A stretch of 64,000 nt of DNA from Nevskia ramosa DSM 11499 (GTDB lineage: Bacteria; Pseudomonadota; Gammaproteobacteria; Nevskiales; Nevskiaceae): positions 186,001-250,000 of the forward strand of contig NZ_ATVI01000005.1 in NCBI RefSeq assembly GCF_000420645.1, written 5' to 3'. The notes beneath the pieces were generated by a model that saw nothing but the letters and a program-made list of their open reading frames with translations, ran no database searches and was not told the DNA's origin. Positions 47,980 through 55,340 of the stretch are shown here, piece after piece (position 1 is the stretch's first letter; every line of letters starts with the position of its first letter). The position numbers and the translations under genes are program-made.

Positions 47980-48450
47980 TCACTCGCGGGCGGCGACGGC
48001 ATGCAAGGGCACGGTCTTGCCGTGCAGGCGCGCGCTATGGATCTGGGCACGCGGCGCGGCCATCTGCGCCAGGGTGACGGCGGACAGGGCCTGACGCACG
48101 GCCTCGTCGATCAGACGCCAGTTCGAGCGCGAGGTGCAGCTGCCTTCGATCGTGCAGCCGCCGCCGTGCTGCGCACAGGCGGTAATAGCGATCGGCCCTT
48201 CGAGTGCGGAGACGACATCGGCCACAGTGATCGTTTCGGCGCCGCGGGCGAGGCGGTATCCGCCGTGGGTACCGCGCGTCGACGCCACCAGCCCGCCCTT
48301 GACCAGCAACTTCAGCAGCTTGGCGACGGTCGGCGCCGCCACGTGCGAGCGCGCCGCCAGCTCCTGCGCGTTCAGGCAGGCGGCCGGTTCCAGCGCCAGC
48401 GTGGTCATCACGAGCGTGCCGTAATCGGTGAGCTTGGCGATCTTGAGCAT
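47980..48450 (-). CDS. Rrf2-family SUF system regulator
   Basis: 156 aa Rrf2-type winged-helix protein (LTDYGTLVMTTLALEP; QELAARSHVAAPTVAKLLKLL; GTHGGYRLARG). Three Cys for an Fe-S cluster: C92, C99 and C105 (C-x6-C-x5-C). This fits the gammaproteobacterial SUF regulator group found next to sufB, related to IscR. It likely senses Fe-S status and controls the operon it heads. Start 48450 gives the standard MLKIAKLTDYG N-terminus. Confidence 0.93.
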   Translation of the reverse strand: MLKIAKLTDYGTLVMTTLALEPAACLNAQELAARSHVAAPTVAKLLKLLVKGGLVASTRGTHGGYRLARGAETITVADVVSALEGPIAITACAQHGGGCTIEGSCTSRSNWRLIDEAVRQALSAVTLAQMAAPRAQIHSARLHGKTVPLHAVAARE

Positions 48451-48496
48451 GGGGCGGAATCCGATGTTGGCCCGATAGGGGACCGAACTGGTGCGG

Positions 48497-48502
48497 ATTA
48501 TA
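48497..48502 (-). promoter_or_regulatory. Consensus -10 element for the suf regulator operon
   Basis: TATAAT on the minus strand, about 47 bp upstream of the regulator ATG. No good -35 lies 16-18 bp further up (only an A-rich tract). A weak -35 is what is seen at promoters governed by activators or by IscR-type autoregulation. Confidence 0.45.
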
Positions 48503-48581
48503 TCAGCCACGGCCGCGTCGTTTTTTCCGCGTCCACCTGCGCGACAATGAATGGCCGATCACCGACTTACGACAAGAACGA

Positions 48582-49049
48582 ATGAGCGAGACCTGGGCCA
48601 AAGAATGGGACATCGCCCCCGAGCACGTGCACCAGCTGCCGGTAACCGTGCAGCCGGCCGATACCGACGAGATGGGCCATACCAACAACGTCGTCTATCT
48701 CGGCTGGCTGGAACGAGTGGCCTGGAGCCATTCGCATGCGCTGGGCATGAACATGGAGCGCTATCGCGCGCTCGATGCCGGCTGCGTCGCCCGCCGTCAC
48801 GAACTCGACTATCTGGCGCCAAGCTTTGCCAGCGACGAGCTGCTGCTCGGCACCTGGATCATCGACAACGATCAGCGCATCACCATGTGGCGCGGCTACC
48901 AGATCATCCGGCCATCCGACGGCAAGACGGTGATGCGCGCGCGCACTTTGTGGGTCTGCGTCGACATGAAACGTGGCCGGCCGCGTCGTCAGCCGCCGGA
49001 GTTTCTGGCGGTCTACAAGGCCGTCGGCGACGGCAGCACGCCCGCCTGA
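48582..49049 (+). CDS. Acyl-CoA thioesterase, 4-hydroxybenzoyl-CoA thioesterase/YbgC-like hotdog fold
   Basis: 155 aa single hotdog domain. Catalytic region TDEMGHTNNVVYLGWLERVA near residue 28 (Asp of the DxxGHxNN motif), then HELDYLAPSFASDELLLGTW. It hydrolyses an acyl- or aroyl-CoA; substrate unknown. Monocistronic, diverging from the suf regulator and converging with the alpha/beta hydrolase with a 1-bp gap between the two stop codons. Confidence 0.88.
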   Translation: MSETWAKEWDIAPEHVHQLPVTVQPADTDEMGHTNNVVYLGWLERVAWSHSHALGMNMERYRALDAGCVARRHELDYLAPSFASDELLLGTWIIDNDQRITMWRGYQIIRPSDGKTVMRARTLWVCVDMKRGRPRRQPPEFLAVYKAVGDGSTPA

Positions 49050-49050
49050 T

Positions 49051-49986
49051 TCAGCGCAGCCAGCGCAGTTCCGGCGGCGCACCGAGCACGGCGCGGACGA
49101 TCGCGTTCTGGCGGAACTCGCGGCCCAGCGCTTCGGCGAAACCGGGTTGCGGATCGCAGAGCAGCACGCCGACTTCGGCCGGCCAGACGCCTTCAGGATC
49201 CAGCGCCACGCTCGGCAACCTGCGGACGCCGGCCGCATCGAGCCGGCCCTGCAACTCGGCCATCGCTTGCGCGTTGTCTTCGTCCCCGGCGATTTCGCCG
49301 AGCGGGTTGCAGGCGGTGACGATCGCCCAATTCGAATCGATGTCGCAGCGGGCGGCGAGCAGCCTTTCGGTCGCCGCATCGACCTCGCCGATGCGCACTT
49401 CGACCGGGCCCGCCGGCGTGCTGACCACATAGCGGGCCAGGCGATACGCGGCGTGCAGCTTGGCGACTTCGAGCAGCTCGCGCAGCACGGCCGAAAGTTC
49501 GGGAATGCGCGCGTTCAGCGTGTGATCGCCGTTGAGCATGGTCAGCTGCGCCTTGTGCGTATGGGCAAAGCGCAGCGCCGCTTCCGGTGACACCACGTCG
49601 TCGTCCCAGCCGTGAACGACGCGGGTCAGCGCCGGCGGTGGTGGCGGTTCGCGGTCGTAGCCGGGGAAGTACAGCGCCGGAGCGATCAGGAACAGGCCGT
49701 CCGGCTCCAGGCCGCCGGCCGCCATCGCCGACACATAGCCGCCCATGCTGGAGCCAGCCAGCACCAGCGCGCCGCGCGCTTTCGGCGCCAGTTCGAGTAG
49801 CTGCTCGACCCGGCGGTCCGGGTCCATCGTCTGTCTATAATCTGGCGAGATCACCATGTAGCCGCAGGCCTCGGCAACCTTGGCCAGCTGGCTGATCTTG
49901 ATGCCCCAGGGACCGCTTTCCTTGCCGTGGGCGAATACCAGAAGGTGGTTTGGTAGTGGGGCGGGCAGCGTTTTAGCAGCAGTCAT
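49051..49986 (-). CDS. Alpha/beta hydrolase fused to DUF3293
   Basis: 311 aa in two parts. Residues 12-180 form an alpha/beta hydrolase: FAHGKESGPWG after the first strand, nucleophile S80 in GSSMGGY, Asp in HGWDDDVVSP (about 129) and His in NGDHTL (155), so the triad is complete. Residues about 181-311 match the DUF3293 family (AIVTACNPLGE, then a Trp/Glu region and FRQNAIV near the end). Stand-alone forms of each are usual, so this is a fusion. Its start is only 11 bp from the divergent small gene. Confidence 0.8.
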   Translation of the reverse strand: MTAAKTLPAPLPNHLLVFAHGKESGPWGIKISQLAKVAEACGYMVISPDYRQTMDPDRRVEQLLELAPKARGALVLAGSSMGGYVSAMAAGGLEPDGLFLIAPALYFPGYDREPPPPPALTRVVHGWDDDVVSPEAALRFAHTHKAQLTMLNGDHTLNARIPELSAVLRELLEVAKLHAAYRLARYVVSTPAGPVEVRIGEVDAATERLLAARCDIDSNWAIVTACNPLGEIAGDEDNAQAMAELQGRLDAAGVRRLPSVALDPEGVWPAEVGVLLCDPQPGFAEALGREFRQNAIVRAVLGAPPELRWLR

Positions 49987-49997
49987 GGAGACGGAAC

Positions 49998-50306
49998 GTG
50001 GGCAAGAAAGAAGACCCCGATAGCGTAGACGCCAAGCCGCGCCGCCGTCGCCGCAACGAGCCGCTGGAAGTGAAGCTGACCCTGCGCTACCGCTTCGGCG
50101 ACGAGCCGGACGACACCGTGACGATGATGAACGACCGCGCGATCCCGATGGTCGACAGCGTGTTCAAGAACCGCGACCGCATCGTCCGCGCATTCGCGAT
50201 GACCCTGGTCCGTGCCGGCATCAGCAAGCCGAAGGTGGTCAGCGAACTGGTGCCGGGGCTGGGTCTGCTGAGGAAGATGACCGGGCAGAAAGCGAAGAAG
50301 CGTTGA
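49998..50306 (+). CDS. Conserved small basic protein, unknown function (GTG start)
   Basis: 102 aa, basic, with an Arg run near the N-terminus (KPRRRRRNEP) and a Lys-rich C-terminus (MTGQKAKKR). The middle reads LTLRYRFGDEPDDTVTMMND and VRAFAMTLVRAGISKPKVV. No family recognised. GTG at 49998 has GGAG 9-12 nt upstream; the next internal Met would remove the Arg stretch. Codon use matches the neighbourhood, supporting a real gene. It lies back to back with the hydrolase gene (11 bp). Confidence 0.7.
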   Translation: MGKKEDPDSVDAKPRRRRRNEPLEVKLTLRYRFGDEPDDTVTMMNDRAIPMVDSVFKNRDRIVRAFAMTLVRAGISKPKVVSELVPGLGLLRKMTGQKAKKR

Positions 50307-50324
50307 ACCTATGGACTCGCATTG

Positions 50325-50675
50325 ATGGAAACCCTCACGCTCTACCGTCCTACCGGCCCAGCCGAGTTAGAACTTGTTAAGGAGAGTGGTTATCTGCGCT
50401 GGCCACCACGCCTTCCAGAACAGCCGATCTTCTATCCCGTGACCAACGAGCAATATGCGGTAGAGATCGCGAGCCGCTGGAACGTTAAAGATAGCGGCGT
50501 TGGTTATGTCACCCGGTTTCTGGTTCGCGCCGACTTTATGAAGCGTTACGAGATTCAGAATGTGGGTGCCGCGCACCACACCGAGTGGTGGATTCCTGCT
50601 GACGAGCTTGAACAGTTCAACGAAAACATCGTCGGCGTAATCGAGGTTATTGCCGAGTTTCGCGGCGAAATCTAA
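50325..50675 (+). CDS. Conserved hypothetical protein (ADP-ribosylation/crystallin J1-like annotation group)
   Basis: 116 aa from ATG 50325; a TTG one codon upstream is possible. The sequence LYRPTGPAELELVKESG, FPPRLP-like RWPPRLPEQPIFYPVTNEQY, WNVKDSGVGYVTRF and EWWIPADELEQFN is that of a compact family that databases label ADP-ribosylation/crystallin J1. The true function is unproven. It has visibly lower GC and more A/T-ending codons (TTA, GTT, AAA) than its neighbours, suggesting horizontal arrival. Confidence 0.75.
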   Translation: METLTLYRPTGPAELELVKESGYLRWPPRLPEQPIFYPVTNEQYAVEIASRWNVKDSGVGYVTRFLVRADFMKRYEIQNVGAAHHTEWWIPADELEQFNENIVGVIEVIAEFRGEI

Positions 50676-50702
50676 TCCGCGATTCAAGCAACGATCCAGC
50701 TT

Positions 50703-51743
50703 TTAGCCCGGCTTCCAGCGACTCGGCGCAACGCCGGTCCAGCGCTGAAAGGCGTGGGTGAAGCTGGACGTATCCGAGTAGCCGAGCAGGTACGTGATCT
50801 CGCTGATCGAATGCCGCGCTTCGCGCAGATAGGACAGCGCCAGTTCGCGGCGCGCATCGTCGAGCACGGTCTTGTAGCTTGTGCCTTCGTCGGCTAATCG
50901 CCGCTGAAGGCTGCGGCTGGACAGGTGCAGTGCTTCGGCGGCGCGATCCTGGCTGGGCTCGCCACGCGGCAATTGTTCAATCAGTACTGCGCGCAGGCGC
51001 TCGCGGACCAATGATTTGCCGAACCGCGCCAGATAGCGTGCCGCCACTTCATCGTTCTGCCGCGCCAGTTCCGGATTCGCGGTTTCCAGCGGCACATCGA
51101 AGGCGGCGGCGTCGAAGATCAATTCGTTGCGATCGGCGCCGAACACGACCGGCGCTTTGAACGCGCGCAGCCATGGGTCTGGATTGGCCGGTTGTGCGCG
51201 GCGCAGCCGCACTTCGAGCGGCGCGTGATCGCGTGCATACAGACCCCGGCAAAGACGGACGACGACGAACGCGAAAGCATCGACGGCTTCCGGAATCGGC
51301 GCATGGCCGTCAGCGGTCGGCGCGATCTCGTAGATGCACTGCGCGCCGTCGCAGCGAAAGCGCAGCTCGGCGCCATCGCTGACCACGCGGAAATAGCGCA
51401 GCAGCCGCTCGAAGGCTTCGCGCAGGGTCGCCGAGGCCGACAGCGAATAGCCGAGCGCGTGGAAGGTCAGCAGTCCGGACTGGCGGGCCACGGTCAGCGC
51501 GAAGGCCGGATCGCCGGTGGCCTCGACCGCAAGCTGCCAGAGCCGGTTGGTCCGGGTGACCGGGTAGCGCGCCTGGGCATCGGCGAGTGCGGCGATATCG
51601 AGCCCGGCTTCGGCGAACAGGGCCGCGCTGTCGACACCGGCGGCATCGAGCGCCTTGCGGATCGCCCGGGCCCAGCTGGTCAGCGTGGTCGCCGTGGTGG
51701 CCCTGACTATTGGAATCGGCAGCTTGTCGTGCACGGACAACAT
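50703..51743 (-). CDS. AraC-family transcriptional regulator (OruR/arabinose-binding-like N-terminus)
   Basis: About 346 aa from ATG 51743. N-terminal effector domain (LTSWARAIRKALDAAGVD, ARYPVTRTNRLWQLAVEATG, TFHALGYSLSASATLREAFE), as in the OruR/LumQ-like AraC group that often governs fatty-acid, hydrocarbon or ornithine genes. C-terminal double HTH with AAEALHLSSRSLQRRLADEG and ITYLLGYSDTSSFTHAFQRW. An upstream ATG at 51797 is an alternative start. It diverges from the desaturase gene; that arrangement suggests it controls it. Confidence 0.88.
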   Translation of the reverse strand: MLSVHDKLPIPIVRATTATTLTSWARAIRKALDAAGVDSAALFAEAGLDIAALADAQARYPVTRTNRLWQLAVEATGDPAFALTVARQSGLLTFHALGYSLSASATLREAFERLLRYFRVVSDGAELRFRCDGAQCIYEIAPTADGHAPIPEAVDAFAFVVVRLCRGLYARDHAPLEVRLRRAQPANPDPWLRAFKAPVVFGADRNELIFDAAAFDVPLETANPELARQNDEVAARYLARFGKSLVRERLRAVLIEQLPRGEPSQDRAAEALHLSSRSLQRRLADEGTSYKTVLDDARRELALSYLREARHSISEITYLLGYSDTSSFTHAFQRWTGVAPSRWKPG

Positions 51744-51827
51744 CGTGGCGTCGGCGATCAGGCGGGCGTGGCGGGGCGGGACAACAATGCATCGCATCGT
51801 AATCCAGCGATCGTCCGGAAACTCACC

Positions 51828-52865
51828 ATGAGCACAGCAGTCATCGACCCCAGCCGCATGAGCGACGAGCAGAAGGCCGCGCACATCAAGGCCGTGGTCA
51901 CTGCCGAAGGCCAGCGGCTGCGCGAGGCGCATCCGATCCTCAAGCATCAGAACGCGATCGGTGCGGCGATTCTCGCGATCTCCTGGCTCGGCATCATCGC
52001 CTGCGGCCGGGCGTACTACGAGGGCGCGCTGTCGGCCTGGCTGTGCATTCCGCTGGTCGCGATCTTCGCCTCACTGACGCATGAGCTGGAGCACGACCTC
52101 ATCCACTGGATGTACTTCAAAAAGACCCCCTGGGCGCATCACACGATGATGGCGCTGGTCTGGCTGGCACGGCCGACGACGATCAACCCCTGGGCGCGGC
52201 GCACGCTGCATTTCAACCATCACAAGTTCTCGGGCCAGCAGAACGATCTCGAAGAGCGCGCGATCACCAATGGCGAGCGCTGGGGCATCAAGCGCCTGCT
52301 GATGACCGGCGACAACGTGCTGTCGGTGGCGCTGCGCATGGGCAAGGTGCCGGCGCACAAGCGCGCCAAGCTGTTCCTGAGCGCGGCGGCTGGCTATTTC
52401 CCGCTTGGCTGGCTGCAGATCGGCATCTGGTACAACTTTCTGGGCTTCCACGCGATCAATGGCGCTGCGCAGCTGGCCGGTACCGAGATCGTCTGGTGGT
52501 CGTGGATCCTGACTGCTATGCAGGTGATCAACTTCCTCACCGTGACCTGGATCGCGCCGAACGTGCTGCGCAGCTTCAGCCTGCACTTCGTCAGCTCGAA
52601 CATGCATTACTTCGGTGACGTCGAGCCCGGCAACGAGCTGCAGCAGTGCCAGGTGCTGAACGCCTGGTGGATGACGCCGTTCCATCTGTTCTGCTTCAAC
52701 TTCGGCTCTACCCATGCGATCCATCATTTCGTGGTCAAGGAACCGTTCTACATCCGCCAGATGAGCGCGCCGGTGGCCCACAAGGTGATGCGCGAGATGG
52801 GCGTGCGTTTCAATGATGTCGGCACCTTCGGGCGAGCCAATCGCTGGACCCAAGCCAAAGCCTGA
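51828..52865 (+). CDS. Membrane fatty-acid desaturase-type di-iron enzyme
   Basis: 345 aa integral membrane protein with several hydrophobic helices. Three His boxes: HELEHD (HxxxH type) near 87, HFNHHKF (HxxHH) near 127 and HAIHH near 300. These ligate a di-iron centre that introduces a double bond or hydroxylates an alkyl chain. They differ from AlkB boxes (no NYxEHYG), so desaturase is preferred. Divergent from the AraC regulator and ended by a strong terminator. Substrate and position specificity unknown. Confidence 0.88.
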   Translation: MSTAVIDPSRMSDEQKAAHIKAVVTAEGQRLREAHPILKHQNAIGAAILAISWLGIIACGRAYYEGALSAWLCIPLVAIFASLTHELEHDLIHWMYFKKTPWAHHTMMALVWLARPTTINPWARRTLHFNHHKFSGQQNDLEERAITNGERWGIKRLLMTGDNVLSVALRMGKVPAHKRAKLFLSAAAGYFPLGWLQIGIWYNFLGFHAINGAAQLAGTEIVWWSWILTAMQVINFLTVTWIAPNVLRSFSLHFVSSNMHYFGDVEPGNELQQCQVLNAWWMTPFHLFCFNFGSTHAIHHFVVKEPFYIRQMSAPVAHKVMREMGVRFNDVGTFGRANRWTQAKA

Positions 52866-52883
52866 TCGCGAGGCGTCGGCCAC

Positions 52884-52924
52884 GAAAAAGCCCGAGGGCG
52901 GATCTTCCGCCCTCGGGCTTTTTC
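52884..52924. terminator. Bidirectional intrinsic terminator (desaturase/hisI)
   Basis: Perfect 19-bp stem (52884-52902 with 52906-52924), 3-nt loop, with A5 on the left and T5 on the right. Works for both convergent genes. Confidence 0.93.
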
Positions 52925-52940
52925 TTGTTGCTGAAGACGA

Positions 52941-53426
52941 CTAGAGGATCGTTGGATTCGGCGCGTCGCCGTAGACGGCCTTCGGGTCGAACATCTTTTC
53001 GCTCTCTTCGAACTTCAGCACGCGAGAGAAGTCACCTTCGCCGGTCGGGATCGAGCGATAGAAGCAGGAGCGGTAGCCGACGTGGCAGCTGGCATCGCCG
53101 GGAATTTCGACCCGCAGCCAGACCGCATCCTGATCGTCGTCGATACGCATCTCGACCACCTTCTGCACCAGGCCAGAGGTCGCGCCCTTGTGCCACAGCA
53201 CCTTCCGCGAGCGGCTGTAGTAATGCGCTTCGCCGGTGGTGATCGTCAGCTTCAGCGCTTCGGCGTTCATGTAGCCGAGCATCAGCACTTCGCCGGTATT
53301 CGCCGCCGTGGTCACGCAGGCGATCAGGCCGTGTTCGTCGAATTTCGGCGCGAGGTCGTGACCTTCCTCGACCTGTTCGATGGTCTGGCGGGCTTCGAAA
53401 CGGACATCTTGATTGGCGGCAGTCAT
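52941..53426 (-). CDS. hisI: Phosphoribosyl-AMP cyclohydrolase
   Basis: 161 aa, monofunctional HisI of the histidine pathway (PR-AMP to ProFAR precursor). Residues 33-60 carry LIACVTTAANTGEVLMLGYM. Substrate and zinc motifs are HYYSRSRKVLWHKGATSG and CHVGYRSCFYRSI with the C-x6-C ligands, preceded by RIDDDQDAVWL for the metal site. No hisE fusion; other his genes are not in this window. Monocistronic, with a TATAAT 38-43 bp upstream. Confidence 0.95.
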   Translation of the reverse strand: MTAANQDVRFEARQTIEQVEEGHDLAPKFDEHGLIACVTTAANTGEVLMLGYMNAEALKLTITTGEAHYYSRSRKVLWHKGATSGLVQKVVEMRIDDDQDAVWLRVEIPGDASCHVGYRSCFYRSIPTGEGDFSRVLKFEESEKMFDPKAVYGDAPNPTIL

Positions 53427-53463
53427 GGCGGCTCAGCAGATCAAACGGGTCTGGCGGGCGGCG

Positions 53464-53469
53464 ATTATA
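53464..53469 (-). promoter_or_regulatory. TATAAT -10 element upstream of hisI
   Basis: Perfect -10 hexamer on the minus strand, 38-43 bp before the hisI ATG. The sequence where a -35 should lie is occupied by the terminator-like hairpin at 53473-53495, so no -35 is visible. Confidence 0.45.
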
Positions 53470-53472
53470 AAC

Positions 53473-53495
53473 GCGCCGGCTGAACTAGCCGGCGC
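53473..53495 (-). terminator. Hairpin downstream of the lipoprotein gene
   Basis: 9-bp perfect GC-rich stem (53473-53481 with 53487-53495), 5-nt loop, followed on the minus strand by GTTTATA. A moderate terminator for the upstream lipoprotein gene, before hisI. Confidence 0.6.
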
Positions 53496-53511
53496 GAGTG
53501 CCATTTGAAGA

Positions 53512-54315
53512 TCAATAAGCCGCCGGACCACGGGGCGGGCGACGGCCGCCGCCGCGGTTGTCGTCATCGTCCCGAGGCGCCCGCTGCGTCGGCGCCTGTA
53601 TCGGCGGACGCTGCGCCGGTTCGGGCTGTTGACGCTGCGGCGCGGAGTAACGGCTCGGCGCGTCGTTCCGGTCGTTGCGGTAGTCGTTGCGACCGTCGCG
53701 ACCATCGTTTCGAGCCGTAGGACGCTGACCAGGGACCGTCGGCGGCTGACGATTCTGATCGCGGCCCTGGTCGCGTTCCGATGAATCACCGCGCTGACCC
53801 GGCGGCAGCGGCGGCGCAACGACCGGCGGACGATGATCGCCACCGTAGCCGTTGCCGCGATCCGGATCGCGTGGCCGCGGGCGGCCCGGATTCGGGTCGG
53901 CGTAGATCGGCGGCTCGGAATTGCGCGGCCGACCATTGCCATCGCGGTCACGACCGCGGCCGTCATGATCCCAGTTGCGGTCGTCATCGCGGCGGCCGTT
54001 GTAGCCGGGCGGGTAGTAACGCTGGCCGCGGTAGTAACCCTGGCCGTTGCCGTAATAAGGCCGGCCGTCGTAGTAGCCGCCGCCATAGTAGTAGCCGCCG
54101 TACCAGCCCGGGTTGTACCAGCCGGCGCCGTAATAGCCGGGGCCGTAATAGGAATCGGGGTAGCCGTAGGATTCGTAGCGCACCACCACGTCGCGCTGGC
54201 TGCGGCCGCCGTAGTCATCGTCGTAGGTTTCGAGCGGCGTGCAGGCTGCGATCGTGGCAGCGATGCCGATCAGGGACAGAACACGAACGATGATTTTGAC
54301 GGGAGCCTTGTTCAT
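53512..54315 (-). CDS. Low-complexity Tyr/Gly- then Arg/Asp/Pro-rich lipoprotein
   Basis: 267 aa. N-terminal lipoprotein signal (MNKAPVKIIVRVLSLIGIA, lipobox TIAAC, C25). After that the chain is low complexity. About 35-115 is Tyr/Gly-rich (YGPGYYGAGWYNPGWYGGYY type). About 110-260 is rich in Arg, Asp, Pro, Asn and Gln, with no fold visible. Probably an unfolded cell-envelope lipoprotein. The frame has a good start, signal and terminator, so it is a real gene and not a by-product of GC bias. No specific function can be assigned. Confidence 0.75.
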   Translation of the reverse strand: MNKAPVKIIVRVLSLIGIAATIAACTPLETYDDDYGGRSQRDVVVRYESYGYPDSYYGPGYYGAGWYNPGWYGGYYYGGGYYDGRPYYGNGQGYYRGQRYYPPGYNGRRDDDRNWDHDGRGRDRDGNGRPRNSEPPIYADPNPGRPRPRDPDRGNGYGGDHRPPVVAPPLPPGQRGDSSERDQGRDQNRQPPTVPGQRPTARNDGRDGRNDYRNDRNDAPSRYSAPQRQQPEPAQRPPIQAPTQRAPRDDDDNRGGGRRPPRGPAAY

Positions 54316-54376
54316 GGCCGAACTGTACGCCGCCGATCTGAATTGCCGCTGAACGAAAACCGACTTTCGCCCGCGC

Positions 54377-55234
54377 TCAGCGCAGACGCCGGGCGATCGC
54401 CCCTTTCATCACGCCTTCGTAGGCGCGCACGGCGATGTCCCGGCCCGGCCGAGCAGCAGCAGCCAGGCCGGCGAGGTGGTCGGCAATGCATTCTACCGTG
54501 GTGTCGGTTTCAAGCAGATCGCAGCGCTCGGCCGGCAGTTCCATCGCGAACGCGCCTTCGGCCGAGGTGTACTCGTAACGCTGGCGGGCGTTGGCCGTCG
54601 ACACCCGATCTTCGCGGGTGCCGAGGTAGATGTCGGCCCAGCGCGCGGCCTGCTCGGCTTCGAGTGCGGCATCGCGAACGCCGTCAACCAGGATCTCGAT
54701 CCGCGAGCGATGGCCGTGGGCGATGCGCTGGCAATGGCCGGCATGCTTCTTCAGGCCGTGCGTGTAGTGGTAGTACGGGCCGCTGATCGCTTCGCTGCGC
54801 AGGTTCAGAACCAGTTCGGCGACGTTGGCCGGCACCACGGCCGCCAGCACCGGCTTCAGATGTGCGGTCAGCGCCTCAGCGGTCACGCTTTCGGCATCGA
54901 GCAGGGTCACGGCGATCGCCGGCGAGCTGTGCTCGATCGCGCCCGCCGCCGGGCCACGGAATTCCAGATCGACTCTGCCGCCGGCTTCATGCACGGATAG
55001 CCCGGCGTGGCGGCGCGGCACGATCAGCGTGTGATCGGCGCTGTCATCCAGCGCGCGCTTCAGGCCCTTCTTGACCTCGCCGAAGTCCAGCACCATCGAC
55101 TGCGCGTCCAGCTCGCCGCGCAGTTCGATGTCGACGATCCAGCTTTCGCCAACCACGCCGCGCTGCGCATCGAGATAGGCGCAGTCGATGACGGTGAGTT
55201 GTTCGACGAACAGGCTGGACAGGACGCGGGACAT
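54377..55234 (-). CDS. 6-pyruvoyl tetrahydropterin synthase/6-carboxytetrahydropterin synthase-like protein (two halves)
   Basis: 285 aa from ATG 55234. Two PTPS-like halves: residues about 8-75 start FVEQLTVIDCAYLDAQ, then VVGESWIVDIELRG with LDFGEVKKGLKRAL. Around 155-200 follows YHYTHGLKKHAGHCQRIAHG with the His trio expected for Zn binding (HCQRIAHGH). Ordinary QueD is about 120 aa, so this is a long form. A role in pterin or queuosine-like metabolism is likely, but the reaction is not proven. The long N-terminal frame to 55315 is an alternative. Confidence 0.75.
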   Translation of the reverse strand: MSRVLSSLFVEQLTVIDCAYLDAQRGVVGESWIVDIELRGELDAQSMVLDFGEVKKGLKRALDDSADHTLIVPRRHAGLSVHEAGGRVDLEFRGPAAGAIEHSSPAIAVTLLDAESVTAEALTAHLKPVLAAVVPANVAELVLNLRSEAISGPYYHYTHGLKKHAGHCQRIAHGHRSRIEILVDGVRDAALEAEQAARWADIYLGTREDRVSTANARQRYEYTSAEGAFAMELPAERCDLLETDTTVECIADHLAGLAAAARPGRDIAVRAYEGVMKGAIARRLR

Positions 55235-55340
55235 GGCGGAACGCGAGGATGCTTGGGGATTTTCGGGGGATTTGCGGCGCACAGTGTAGCGCCGCGTCAT
55301 CTGCTGGCCGGACAATCAGGCCCCGTATCGGAGCCGAACC

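Noticed and set aside
51192-51827. In-frame upstream extension of the desaturase
   Set aside because: It lies antisense to the AraC gene and would bury the desaturase N-terminus; ATG 51828 fits the family.
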